From Parvibaculaceae bacterium Mf 1.05b.01 (GTDB taxonomy: Bacteria > Pseudomonadota > Alphaproteobacteria > Parvibaculales > Parvibaculaceae), in NCBI GenBank assembly GCA_000509225.1, contig BAOK01000001.1, forward strand, positions 1,612,001 through 1,676,000: 64,000 nucleotides of DNA, written 5' to 3'. The stretch's first letter is position 1, and each line of letters starts with the position of its first letter. This document shows positions 24,926 to 33,340 of this stretch, in pieces. The notes under the pieces were generated by a model. The model ran no database searches. It was given only the letters and a program-made list of their open reading frames with translations, and was not told the origin of the DNA. The translations under genes and the position numbers were made by a program.

Positions 24926-25765
24926 TCAACCCCCATTCAGCAGGCCATAGAACATCCTAAGCGATGTCAGAAGCAGGAAGAAGGCAAAGGCGCGGGCAAG
25001 GGCCTTGCGGCTGATGGCGTGTGCGAGGCTTGCCCCCCAGGGCGCGGCGAGTACGGTGGCCGGCACGATGAGTGCCAGGCCAATGAGGTTCACATAGCCC
25101 ACACTAAAAGGCGGGCGCGCTTCCACACCAATGCCGGATATCATGAAGCCAATGGCGCCGGGCACAGAGATCAAGAGACCAAGGCCCGCAGATGTCGCCA
25201 CTGCCTGATGAATGGGCTTGCCAAAGAGAGTCATGATGGTGACGCCAAATGTTCCCCCACCAATGCCCATCATGGCTGAAACGCTGCCGATGGTGCTCGC
25301 AATAATTCCCTGCCCGGCTTTCCCAGGAAGCGCGTCGCCCAATCGCCATTCTTCCTTGCCAAAGGCCATGTTAAAGGCGACGAGGAGCGCGACCGTGGCA
25401 AAGATGGCGGTTAGCGCCGCACCGTTCACATAAGCCGCGACCACTGTTCCAAGTGCAACACCAATCAGCATGGGCAACGCCCAGCGCTTCAACAGGTCAA
25501 CATCAACGGCACCTTTTTTGTGATGGGCCCGTACTGACCTTATTGACGTCGGAATGATCGTGCCAAGAGACGTGCCCACAGCCAGATGCATGCGCACACT
25601 TTCGTCGATCCCGATCAGCGTAAACATATGAAAGAGCACGGGGACAATAACGATGCCACCGCCGACGCCAAGCAGTCCGGCAAGAATTCCAGCGACCACG
25701 CCGGTGACCAACAAGGCGCCGGCAAACAGAAGCAGCTCGCCGAGCTCCAACCCCATAAATTCCAT
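24926..25765 (-). CDS. TauE/SafE-family sulfite/anion exporter
   Basis: A 279-residue inner-membrane protein with about eight helices in two repeats. Each repeat opens with the glycine-rich family motif: GILAGLLGVGGGIVIVPVLF near residue 25, and ASTIGSVSAMMGIGGGTFGV in the second half. Members export sulfite, sulfoacetate or similar organic or inorganic anions; the substrate here is not known. GGAG precedes the ATG at 25765. It is divergent from an FMN-dependent oxidase gene and convergent with the phosphomutase gene. Confidence 0.9.
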   Translation of the reverse strand: MEFMGLELGELLLFAGALLVTGVVAGILAGLLGVGGGIVIVPVLFHMFTLIGIDESVRMHLAVGTSLGTIIPTSIRSVRAHHKKGAVDVDLLKRWALPMLIGVALGTVVAAYVNGAALTAIFATVALLVAFNMAFGKEEWRLGDALPGKAGQGIIASTIGSVSAMMGIGGGTFGVTIMTLFGKPIHQAVATSAGLGLLISVPGAIGFMISGIGVEARPPFSVGYVNLIGLALIVPATVLAAPWGASLAHAISRKALARAFAFFLLLTSLRMFYGLLNGG

Positions 25766-25988
25766 TATGCAATCTCCAACCTAACCAGGGCCTGAGCCTC
25801 GTGCGGCGCATTTAGTCCTCAGGTAGCCGATATTGGCCCAAAACACCAGTATTGCCCGGATCTGGTTCCCCGAACCCGGCTCCGAACTCTGTCCCGGCGG
25901 GTCGTACAAATGCCGGACAGGCAAGAGCTGTGCGGACTCGTCTCCCAGCGATATGTCCGCTAGATTTGTTCCTAGAAGGAGACCCGTG

Positions 25989-27149
25989 ATGCCAACCTTA
26001 AACCTCGCTCCAGCTTCGACTGAAGATTACCGACTGCTGGCGGAAAAACGCCTTCCACGGTTCATATTCGATTACCTGGATGGCGGTGCTTATCAGGAAC
26101 GCACGCTGGTTTCTAATGTGACCGACTTTGAAGGGTTGCAGCTCAAGCAGCAGGTCATGCGGGATGTCTCTCAGCTGACGACCACAACCAACCTATTCGG
26201 CCAGGAATGGTCCATGCCGGTTGCCCTGGCCCCCGTCGGCCTTGCCGGCATGATGGCGCGGCGCGGCGAAACACAAGCCAAAAAGGCGGCCGACCAATTT
26301 GGCATTCCTTACTGCCTGTCGACTGTTGGCATCTGTTCACTTGAAGAAGTTGCAGCAGTGTCGGGTATCCCCTTCTGGTTTCAGCTCTACATGTTGAAAG
26401 ATCGCGGTGCCGTTGAAGAACTCTTGCAGCGCGCCAAGTCTGTCGGCGTGAAGACGCTGGTGTTCACTGTCGACCTTGCAGTTGTCGGAGCGCGCTACCG
26501 TGATGTGCGCAATGGCATGAGCGGCCAGCTCGACACTTACGGAAAGCTGCGGGCCGCGATTGACACCTATCTCGCGCACCCAAGATGGGTCATGGATGTG
26601 GGCCTGCAAGGGCGTCCTCACACATTCGGGAACCTCACCGAATATGTGCCCAAAGCAACAACACCTGCTGATTTCGCGGCCTGGATTGGTGCCCAGCTCG
26701 ACGCATCTGTTACCTGGAAAGACATTGAGTGGTTGCGCTCCATCTGGGATGGCAACCTCATCATCAAAGGCGTGCTTAGTCCGGAAGACGCCATTGCCGC
26801 GGCAGATGCCGGAGCAGACGCGGTGATCGTGTCGAACCATGGCGGACGGCAGTTGGATGGGGTTTCTTCATCCATTGCCATGCTGCCACGGGTGGTGGAC
26901 GCCCTTGGTGATCGCACCGAGATCCTCGTCGATGGCGGCGTGCGCAGCGGACAGGATGTCATTAAGGCCCTCGCCCTTGGGGCCAAGGGGACGCTTATCG
27001 GCAGGCCCTGGGTTTATGCGGTTGCCGCGCAGGGGCAAGTCGGCCTGGAGAATTTTCTTGGCACAATGGCCGGGGAAATGCGCGTCTCCATGGCGTTGAC
27101 CGGTGTCACAGAGGTCGGGGAAATTTCAAGTGCTCTGCTAGACCGCTAA
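25989..27149 (+). CDS. FMN-dependent alpha-hydroxy-acid dehydrogenase (LldD-like)
   Basis: A 386-residue TIM-barrel flavoenzyme of the lactate/mandelate/glycolate oxidase family. Key stretches are LPRFIFDYLDGGAYQERTL, PVALAPVGLAGMMARRGETQ, FQLYMLKDRG, FTVDLAVVGARYRDVRNGM, and VSNHGGRQLDGVSSSI, whose His acts as base and Arg binds the carboxylate. DGGVRSGQDVIKALALGAKG binds the FMN phosphate. LldD-type dehydrogenases pass electrons to the respiratory chain, oxidases to O2; this cannot be settled here. GAAGGAGA lies before the ATG at 25989. The frame is open to 25833, but that part does not look like coding sequence. Confidence 0.9.
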   Translation: MPTLNLAPASTEDYRLLAEKRLPRFIFDYLDGGAYQERTLVSNVTDFEGLQLKQQVMRDVSQLTTTTNLFGQEWSMPVALAPVGLAGMMARRGETQAKKAADQFGIPYCLSTVGICSLEEVAAVSGIPFWFQLYMLKDRGAVEELLQRAKSVGVKTLVFTVDLAVVGARYRDVRNGMSGQLDTYGKLRAAIDTYLAHPRWVMDVGLQGRPHTFGNLTEYVPKATTPADFAAWIGAQLDASVTWKDIEWLRSIWDGNLIIKGVLSPEDAIAAADAGADAVIVSNHGGRQLDGVSSSIAMLPRVVDALGDRTEILVDGGVRSGQDVIKALALGAKGTLIGRPWVYAVAAQGQVGLENFLGTMAGEMRVSMALTGVTEVGEISSALLDR

Positions 27150-27172
27150 GACGGCGCTTCAAGCAGTCTTAG
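27146..27172. terminator. Hairpin spanning two convergent stop codons
   Basis: CTAAGAC and GTCTTAG are exact reverse complements separated by 13 bases. The TAA of the oxidase gene and the TAA of dusA both lie in the stem. It may stop or stabilise both transcripts, but a T run is missing. Confidence 0.4.
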
Positions 27173-28176
27173 TCAGCCGAATGGGTTTCCAAATCAGGCT
27201 CGCGAACCTTGTTTACCGCCTCAGTCACGATGTCGAGGCCCGCCCCTTTTTTGTAGGCATTCTCGCTGATGTGCCGACGCCAGGCGCGCGCTCCTGGCAA
27301 TCCCTGAAAGAGCCCCAGAATATGCCTCGTCATCGCATGAAGCGTCACGCCTTCTTCCAGCCGCCGCGCCATGTAAGGCATGAAAGCCTCAATCACCTCG
27401 TGGCGCGTTCGGGAAGGCGTTGTTACACCAAACAGGCGTTGATCAACGTCTGCCAACACATAGGGCCGTTCGTAAGCCATGCGCCCCATCATCACACCAT
27501 CCACATGCTTTAGATGTGTTTTGGTTTCATCGAGGGTTGCGATCCCCCCATTGATGCAGATTTCCAGATCCGGATAGGTCCGCTTCATCTCGTAGACGAG
27601 ATCATAATCGAGCGGCGGCACCGTCCGGTTTTCCTTGGGCGACAGACCTTCCAGCCAGGCTTTGCGCGCATGCACAATGATTGTGCGACATCCTGCATCG
27701 CGTAGTTTTTCAATAAGTGTCGGCAACGCTTCTCGCGGGTCCTGGTCGTCGACGCCGATGCGGCACTTCACAGTCACAGGGACCGCCACCTCCGTCGCCA
27801 TGGCCGCGACACAGTCCGCGACCAGATCTGGTTCCTTCATAAGACAGGCGCCAAAACGGCCGGACTGCACGCGGTCGGACGGACAGCCGACATTCAGATT
27901 GATTTCGTCATAGCCGTAGCCTTCGGCAATACGGGCGGCTTCGGTCAGTTCTCTGGGATCGCTACCGCCGAGCTGGACCGCAACAGGATGTTCAGCCTCA
28001 TCGAAGCCCAGAAGATAGTCGCGCTTCCCATGAATGATCGCCGGTGCCGTCACCATTTCGGTGTAAAGAAGAGCGTGGGTCGAGATAAGCCGCAGGAAGA
28101 ACCGATCGTGGCGATCGGTCCACTCCATCATCGGCGCCACAGAAAAGCGGCGATTGGGCTCCGGCTTCGTTTTCAT
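27169..28176 (-). CDS. dusA: tRNA-dihydrouridine synthase A
   Basis: A 335-residue FMN enzyme that reduces uridines in the tRNA D-loop (U20/U20a for DusA). It begins RRFSVAPMMEWTDRHDRFF, then shows LGFDEAEHPVAVQLGGSDP, the catalytic cysteine motif NLNVGCPSDRVQSGRFGACL, VKCRIGVDDQDPREAL, IIVHARKAWLEGLSPKENR and INGGIATL. The YTEMVTAPAIIHG and EGLSPKENR segments separate DusA from DusB and DusC. The start at 28176 fits the family. Confidence 0.94.
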   Translation of the reverse strand: MKTKPEPNRRFSVAPMMEWTDRHDRFFLRLISTHALLYTEMVTAPAIIHGKRDYLLGFDEAEHPVAVQLGGSDPRELTEAARIAEGYGYDEINLNVGCPSDRVQSGRFGACLMKEPDLVADCVAAMATEVAVPVTVKCRIGVDDQDPREALPTLIEKLRDAGCRTIIVHARKAWLEGLSPKENRTVPPLDYDLVYEMKRTYPDLEICINGGIATLDETKTHLKHVDGVMMGRMAYERPYVLADVDQRLFGVTTPSRTRHEVIEAFMPYMARRLEEGVTLHAMTRHILGLFQGLPGARAWRRHISENAYKKGAGLDIVTEAVNKVREPDLETHSAD

Positions 28177-28239
28177 GAAGTCATCTATGCCTCACAGCAC
28201 CGCACGCAGCAAGACTAATCAGACCACCTCACAACTACG

Positions 28240-29100
28240 TCAGACTGATCTGCTACGAGGGAAATGCTTATCCACAAAAGATTTTTCAGCGAGTCCGTAA
28301 GCAAATTTCTTCGCATTGTTTAGCATGGAAATATTATTTCTAGTCGCAATCTCCTTGTCAGAAGTTGCTTCTGCAGCCGCGAGGACATCCGGCGATCCAG
28401 ATGCGAGGAAGAGTTTGGTTGGCGAAAGTGGCAATACAACCAAACACTTTTCGTCAAACAAACCTCCCGCCAGAACGAAGGGGTTATCGCCGATGAGCAG
28501 TCGAGTGGAAATGCGAGATAGGTCTCTTACATCCCATTTAAATTCACAGAACCTTCGCAGCAATCGCTCACCGTGAAGCATTTTTACCAATACTCGCATA
28601 CCAGAATTTTCCAGATAATCGGGTGCATGCTCCTGAGCCCAAAAAAGCAGCGTGTCTGCGTCTGTTTCTGACTTCAATGCATCGTACTCATCTGATTGTT
28701 TTGCAAGATCACTTGTTACGTGCATTGCACTGTCGAATTTAATCTTCTGCACATTGTGAGGCAGTCTTAGCAATGAGGTGTTCAAATACAAAGCCCAACG
28801 TATTCTCTCATTTGAGGTCAGCTTTGTGACTTTAGACCCAATAATTTTCTTCAATATAGGTGACGCCTCATTCTCAATTCTACCAAACACCTCTTTTTCT
28901 GCTTTTTGGACCACCTCGGGGCGCGGGCTTTTCAAGTTGTACAGCCCAGGGACATACGCAGTTTGCGCCGGCGTAACTAGTTTTCGTCGAATGCCTCCCT
29001 TGTAGGGAATTCGACTCCATTGAACAAACTCGCCCTGTGCGTTTCTCCACTGTTTTAGATGAAACTGTGCGAGATAGTGGTGGTCACCCTCTTTGCTCAC
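28240..29100 (-). CDS. DUF4238 domain protein, low-GC gene
   Basis: A 286-residue soluble protein opening with GDHHYLAQFHLKQW, the signature of DUF4238, whose function is unknown. Further segments are PAQTAYVPGLYNL, NERIRWALYLNTSLLRLP, and the later domain core STRLLIGDNPFVL followed by VVLPLSPTKLFLASG, also typical of the family. The start is a GTG at 29100: GGAGG lies six bases upstream, the family motif begins a few residues in, and no ATG is available. The gene is visibly richer in A and T than its neighbours, in codon choice as well, which suggests recent transfer. It lies between dusA and an AlkC-like repair gene and is divergent from the latter. Confidence 0.8.
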   Translation of the reverse strand: MSKEGDHHYLAQFHLKQWRNAQGEFVQWSRIPYKGGIRRKLVTPAQTAYVPGLYNLKSPRPEVVQKAEKEVFGRIENEASPILKKIIGSKVTKLTSNERIRWALYLNTSLLRLPHNVQKIKFDSAMHVTSDLAKQSDEYDALKSETDADTLLFWAQEHAPDYLENSGMRVLVKMLHGERLLRRFCEFKWDVRDLSRISTRLLIGDNPFVLAGGLFDEKCLVVLPLSPTKLFLASGSPDVLAAAEATSDKEIATRNNISMLNNAKKFAYGLAEKSFVDKHFPRSRSV

Positions 29101-29157
29101 AATATCCTCCAAACTCTGGTGAGTTGCGACGACCTCAACCGAGAAAACATAATCACT

Positions 29158-29176
29158 CCTGACAATAATCGTCAGG
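29158..29176. promoter_or_regulatory. Inverted repeat in the DUF4238/AlkC divergent region
   Basis: CCTGAC and GTCAGG pair around AATAATC. It is midway between the two divergent starts (29100 leftward and 29231 rightward), where a shared operator is possible. Confidence 0.35.
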
Positions 29177-29230
29177 GTCAATGTGATACTAGCAAGACCA
29201 TCGCGCAACACTCACTCAATCCGGAGCCCC

Positions 29231-30355
29231 ATGGAACCGTTTAAGAACAGAATTTCTGCTGACCTCGTCCGTCACATCAGCAGCCAATTGGACCAGCATG
29301 TTCCCGCCTTCAAGCGAAAGCCTTTCGAGAAGGCGATCTTCGGGCTGCTTGACGGTCTGGAGCTGAAGGAACGAGCCCAGCTCATTGCAGATCACCTCCA
29401 CGAGGTGCTGCCGACCGCGCCGAAGAAACGCGCTAAGATTGTCCGCGCCATGTTGCATCCGCGCGGGACTGAGAAGGGTCAACAAAGCGATGCCGACGGG
29501 ATTACCGGCTGGGGCATGTTTCCGCTTGGTATGGTGGTTGGCCAATACGGCCTCAAGGACTTTGAAGGCTCCCTTAAACTGCTGAAAGACATGACCGGAC
29601 ACTTTTCGTCTGAGTTCGACGTGCGGTTCTTCCTTATCGAAGATCAGGAGCGCGCGCTTGCCGTCATGAGTGACTGGGTTGATCATCCGGATTTTCATGT
29701 TCGCCGCCTTCTGTCTGAAGGCACCCGGCCCCGCCTCCCGTGGGGCATGCAGCTTCCGCGCCTGATTGAAGACCCGTCTCCCATGCTGCCGCTGCTAGAG
29801 GCTTTGCGCGATGACCCGGAAGAATATGTGCGACGCTCGGTCGCCAATCATCTGAATGACATTGCTAAGGACCACCCCGACCTTGTCGCAAAGATTGCCA
29901 AGAGATGGCTGAAGGGTGCGAGCCCGCAGCGAGAGAAACTGGTGCGCCACGCCTGTCGTTCTCTCATCAAGCAGGGACATACGGCAACGCTTGAAGCATT
30001 TGGATTGGGGGCGCCTCAGATCGCTGAACCGAAGATCACTATCAGCACAAAAACCGTTTCGTTTGGTGGCGCCCTTCAGTTTTCAGCTTCTATGTGTTCC
30101 ACGTCCAAGAAGCCGCAATCCCTCGTGATTGACTATCTCGTCCACTTCAAAAAAGCGAATGGTGAGCGCGTTGGGAAAGTCTTCAAATGGAAGAAGGTCA
30201 TGCTTGCGCCAGGAGAGACTGTGGTGATCGAGAAGTCGCACCCGATCAAGCCCATCACCACGCGCAAATATTATGCGGGCAAACAAGGCCTGTCGCTCCG
30301 CATCAATGGAGCGGACTTTGGTTTCGAGGAGTTCTCTTTGAAAATACCGAAATAG
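29231..30355 (+). CDS. AlkC-like DNA alkylation repair protein
   Basis: A 374-residue protein of the HEAT-like-repeat DNA glycosylase superfamily, AlkC branch. Helical repeats run to about residue 255, with SDWVDHPDFHVRRLLSEGTR followed by RLPWG, then EDPSPMLPLLEALRDDPEEY and VRRSVANHLNDIAKDHPDL. The C-terminal 110 residues (from about KITISTKTVSFGGALQFS) form a predicted Ig-like beta domain, as in AlkC. Such enzymes remove 3-methyl adducts from DNA. The ATG at 29231 fits the domain start; an upstream in-frame ATG at 29183 would overlap the operator region. It follows no operon partner. Confidence 0.85.
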   Translation: MEPFKNRISADLVRHISSQLDQHVPAFKRKPFEKAIFGLLDGLELKERAQLIADHLHEVLPTAPKKRAKIVRAMLHPRGTEKGQQSDADGITGWGMFPLGMVVGQYGLKDFEGSLKLLKDMTGHFSSEFDVRFFLIEDQERALAVMSDWVDHPDFHVRRLLSEGTRPRLPWGMQLPRLIEDPSPMLPLLEALRDDPEEYVRRSVANHLNDIAKDHPDLVAKIAKRWLKGASPQREKLVRHACRSLIKQGHTATLEAFGLGAPQIAEPKITISTKTVSFGGALQFSASMCSTSKKPQSLVIDYLVHFKKANGERVGKVFKWKKVMLAPGETVVIEKSHPIKPITTRKYYAGKQGLSLRINGADFGFEEFSLKIPK

Positions 30356-30388
30356 AGTCCGGCAAGGCATCCACCGGGGCTTCGGGAT

Positions 30389-31423
30389 CTATTCCGATGC
30401 GATCAGCCAATTCAGACCGTCTTCTGAATGGGTCACCTCTATGTTCATAAATTCGCGGTGGGAGGCAATGGCCCCTTTCCAGATTTCGGTCCAGCAGGAA
30501 AGAAGATGATCGCGTTCCACACCGTCTAAGCCCCGCACGATGCGCAAGCCCATCTGGTGGACCGCAAAGCGGTCACCGCCGTCGAGGGTTTCCATGCGGG
30601 TCTCATCTCCCATGCCTTGAAAGAGAGCACTCAGGAATTTGGCGGCACTTTCCGGACCGCCCTCGTCAAGACCAACGGCGGCAGCCATGGTCTTATAGTG
30701 GTGCAGACCGGTCAGCCGGGCAGACAGGTGGCCTAGCTCCAGAGCACGGTCAGCGCCGAGTACACCGACGAGTTCCCTCACGCCATTGCGAATATACTCG
30801 ATCGCATAGTTGCGGTTTGCTTTTGCGAGCCGCTCCTCGGACCATTCAGCGTCGGGCGGTGTCGGTTGTTCGGCAGGGTCATAGGCTGGTGGTCGCTCAT
30901 CAGGCGCGAAAGTCAGTCGTTCGTCTTCCCTCAGATCGTGGTCAAACTCCTTGAAATAACCGCAAAAGCCGAACTGCCCTGTCATATCTTCGGACACACA
31001 GACAAAGCCCAGACGTGGGTTTTTCAGCGATACGCCGTTTTGAGCGTACCAGCCCTTCAGAAAGCCTCGGCTGGCTTCAACGGGAATGCCGCAGACAACC
31101 GCGCCGTCATACATCCAGCGTGGATAGCGAAACCTTACCCAAGCCTTCTTGTCAGTTTCCGGCATGTATTCAACAGCCACGCCACCCATACTGTTTGAGA
31201 GAACATGATATTTGGCGCAGGCGACCGCATCCGGCAGACCGTCCAGCCCCAGCTTTTTAAAGCTTGAAAGAAACTTTTCCTCATGTTGACGACGGAACAG
31301 TCTGAACATCCACTCGCCTACCGCGTCAGGCCCCTCCCGCGTCGAGACCATCAGTTCAAGACCCAGCAGATATTGATGGTGCAGATCGGCTTGCGCGTTG
31401 ATGGCCTTCAGTTCTGGGGTCAT
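30389..31423 (-). CDS. Uncharacterised protein coupled to a TetR regulator
   Basis: I do not recognise this 344-residue soluble protein. It has no signal peptide or membrane helix. Conserved-looking patches are VRFRYPRWMYDGAVVCGIP, KNPRLGFVCVSEDMTGQFGF, AIEYIRNGVRELVGVLG, and GDRFAVHQMGLRIVRGLDG, with the late SCWTEIWKGA. The central DERPPAYDPAEQPTPPDAEW is a proline-rich linker. The start at 31423 overlaps the TetR stop as ATGA, so translation is coupled and the regulator probably controls it. The function may be linked to whatever ligand the TetR senses. Confidence 0.7.
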   Translation of the reverse strand: MTPELKAINAQADLHHQYLLGLELMVSTREGPDAVGEWMFRLFRRQHEEKFLSSFKKLGLDGLPDAVACAKYHVLSNSMGGVAVEYMPETDKKAWVRFRYPRWMYDGAVVCGIPVEASRGFLKGWYAQNGVSLKNPRLGFVCVSEDMTGQFGFCGYFKEFDHDLREDERLTFAPDERPPAYDPAEQPTPPDAEWSEERLAKANRNYAIEYIRNGVRELVGVLGADRALELGHLSARLTGLHHYKTMAAAVGLDEGGPESAAKFLSALFQGMGDETRMETLDGGDRFAVHQMGLRIVRGLDGVERDHLLSCWTEIWKGAIASHREFMNIEVTHSEDGLNWLIASE

Positions 31424-31995
31424 GTGTCTTCTCTCTTCGTCCTGGGCGTCTCGTGGGTTTCTAATATCTCCCGCAGCCAAAGCTCAATATCGGACAGACG
31501 CGTTCTTCTTCCATCGAACAAGCGCTGCATCAAGGCACCGAGCATAAATGTCAGAACCTTTGCCGCATCCGCTTTGCCGACGATCGCTGCAATCATTTCC
31601 AGATATCTTTTGCTGGCGAGCTTCATGTTTTTATCACGGGCAATTTCGCGATGTGCCTTGCCCCGCATATAGTCCAAAAGCAAAAAGGCCTCGCCCTGGA
31701 AACCTTTCTCAATCTCCCCGAACACTTCCATCAGCACGGCGGTTTTCTCGCGTGCCGTTGCGTCGGTCATGTCCGCCTCAACCAGAGCCCCATCTCTCTC
31801 GACGACAAATTCTGTGCAGGCAGCGAAGAGCTCGTCCTTTGACGGAAAGTAGTGGTAGAGAGCACTTTTAGACATGCCAAGCTCTTGCGCGATCTGGCGC
31901 ATGCCCAGCCCGCTAAACCCATGCGCAGAAAAAACGGGCGTCGCCTTCTCAACAATTGAGCGCCGGTATTTTTCGTGGTCCACAATTTTCGGCAT
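31420..31995 (-). CDS. TetR-family transcriptional regulator
   Basis: A 191-residue repressor-type protein. The N-terminal helix-turn-helix spans about residues 10-55: YRRSIVEKATPVFSAHGFSG, then MRQIAQELGMSKSALYHYFP with the canonical YHYFPSKDEL. The C-terminal ligand-binding domain is all helical. The gene is divergent from a pair of membrane protein genes, and the perfect palindrome at 32055-32066 lies between them, so autoregulation and control of the divergent pair are likely. It is translationally coupled to the unknown protein downstream. Confidence 0.9.
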   Translation of the reverse strand: MPKIVDHEKYRRSIVEKATPVFSAHGFSGLGMRQIAQELGMSKSALYHYFPSKDELFAACTEFVVERDGALVEADMTDATAREKTAVLMEVFGEIEKGFQGEAFLLLDYMRGKAHREIARDKNMKLASKRYLEMIAAIVGKADAAKVLTFMLGALMQRLFDGRRTRLSDIELWLREILETHETPRTKREDT

Positions 31996-32054
31996 CGTTC
32001 TCCGGCCTCATTGCATCACATCATTGACTCCTCCGTGTAACATATTCTATTTTC

Positions 32055-32066
32055 GTCCATCTGGAC
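32055..32066. promoter_or_regulatory. Candidate TetR operator
   Basis: GTCCATCTGGAC is a perfect dyad (GTCCA-TC-TGGAC) 22 bases before the rightward start at 32088 and 60 bases from the TetR start at 31995. Its place between divergent genes fits a TetR dimer site, though 12 bases is short for this family. Confidence 0.5.
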
Positions 32067-32087
32067 TATTTAAAGGATTGTGAGACA

Positions 32088-32696
32088 ATGACCGTCAATC
32101 GTGTCAATTGGAACCATCCGTCGCCAAGAAGCGGGTTCCTCGGATATATCGACAAAGGCATGGGACCTGGCGCGACTTGGGCTGAGTATGTATTGCAACT
32201 TGTCCTTCCCGGGGGCGCCGCGCTTTTCGCTTACTTGTACGCTGAAACTGCATTCCCTGCCTGGCCCTGGTGGAAGGTCCTGCTCTATTGTGTGCTGGCA
32301 TTTGATATGGTCGGAGGCGTCGTCACCAATTCCACGTCGTCGGCCAAACGCTGGTTCCACAGGGCCACTCAGACGTGGCGCAACCATCTCGGATTTGTTG
32401 TCCTTCATGTCGCGCATATCGCGCTTGTTGCGACTCTCTTTCGCGACTTTGACCTGATCTACCTGGTTGCGATGGCTGGCTACCTCACCAGCGCTGCGAT
32501 CCTGACCCTGCTCTTCCCCCTTTACCTGCAGCGCGCTATCGCGCTCTTTCTGGTCACTCTCGGTATGGTGCTGGAAATCTATGGCTGGGGCGCACTCCAC
32601 GAGATCGCATGGTTCACGCCCTTGTTGCTGCTGAAGCTTCTGGTGGCGCATCTGCTGCGTGAAGAACCCTATCGCCCACCGATGAAAGGCCATTGA
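32088..32696 (+). CDS. Uncharacterised multi-pass membrane protein
   Basis: I do not recognise this 202-residue protein. It has about five hydrophobic helices, beginning near residue 32 (TWAEYVLQLVLPGGAALFAY), with the polar motif GGVVTNSTSSAKRWFHR between helices two and three and a His-bearing helix FVVLHVAHIALVATLF. The acidic/His pattern NHLGFVVLHVAH could bind metal or quinone, but this is speculation. It is the first gene of a divergent pair opposite the TetR regulator; the next gene starts one base after its stop. Confidence 0.72.
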   Translation: MTVNRVNWNHPSPRSGFLGYIDKGMGPGATWAEYVLQLVLPGGAALFAYLYAETAFPAWPWWKVLLYCVLAFDMVGGVVTNSTSSAKRWFHRATQTWRNHLGFVVLHVAHIALVATLFRDFDLIYLVAMAGYLTSAAILTLLFPLYLQRAIALFLVTLGMVLEIYGWGALHEIAWFTPLLLLKLLVAHLLREEPYRPPMKGH

Positions 32697-32697
32697 A

Positions 32698-33237
32698 ATG
32701 CCCCTTCCTCTCCGACAAGGCCTCACCCTTGGTCTTCTGATTAGCTCTATCGCTTTGCTGAGCTCCCTGATCCCCGGCGGTCCCATTGAGAACAGAGATT
32801 TTGGTCATTTGGGGGCTATCCTTGTTCTCTCCTTCAACATGTTCCTGGCCGGTCTGATCCTTGCCTCCACGGTTGCCGTCGTCCTCATCTGGAAGCGGTC
32901 CCACTTTGGCGGAGGTCTAGCGTTCCTCTGTAGCGTCGGGTTTGCAGGTGTCTATCTCCTCGACCTTCTGCAGATATTCCCCACCTCTCCGACCCCAATG
33001 TCGGTGGCGCTTTATTATGTTGAAGCGATCGGACTGATTGCCGCTGGTCTCCTCATGGCTGCTTCACAATCCCTCATAGTCGGCAAGGGCCATGCGGAAC
33101 CGCTCAGTGATCCGACCGGATCCTTCAACCTGTCGATCCCAATGATGCTCATGATCCTGACGGTGTCGGTTGGCATCATCGCCTTTGCAACGATTTCAGC
33201 GCTCGGCCTGGAGTCCACGCTATTGCTTAATCGATAG
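32698..33237 (+). CDS. Uncharacterised membrane protein, second of the pair
   Basis: A 179-residue protein with about five membrane helices (near residues 8-25, 38-65, 72-90, 105-122, 150-172). No family is recognised. It starts one base after the stop of the preceding membrane protein gene, so the two are translated together and may form a complex. A tiny frame with a strong ribosome site follows directly. Confidence 0.7.
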   Translation: MPLPLRQGLTLGLLISSIALLSSLIPGGPIENRDFGHLGAILVLSFNMFLAGLILASTVAVVLIWKRSHFGGGLAFLCSVGFAGVYLLDLLQIFPTSPTPMSVALYYVEAIGLIAAGLLMAASQSLIVGKGHAEPLSDPTGSFNLSIPMMLMILTVSVGIIAFATISALGLESTLLLNR

Positions 33238-33246
33238 GAGACTCAA

Positions 33247-33291
33247 ATGAGCGATGTATTGGGTGAACCGGGCCACGGAAAACGAGCCTGA
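33247..33291 (+). CDS. Possible 14-residue peptide or gene remnant
   Basis: AGGAG lies eight bases before an ATG that opens a frame of only 14 codons (MSDVLGEPGHGKRA) and then stops. It begins nine bases after the second membrane protein gene, in the place of a third operon gene. Either a micropeptide is made, or a longer gene was truncated when the region against fabY was rearranged. Confidence 0.3.
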   Translation: MSDVLGEPGHGKRA

Positions 33292-33340
33292 GCGCGACGA
33301 TTTTAAGGCACCATGCCTGGCAAACACTGTTGCGATAAGC

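Noticed and set aside
32070-32786. 238-codon minus-strand frame opposite the membrane protein gene
   Set aside because: The plus strand has clear membrane helices, a ribosome site and one-base coupling to the next gene; the minus frame has none.
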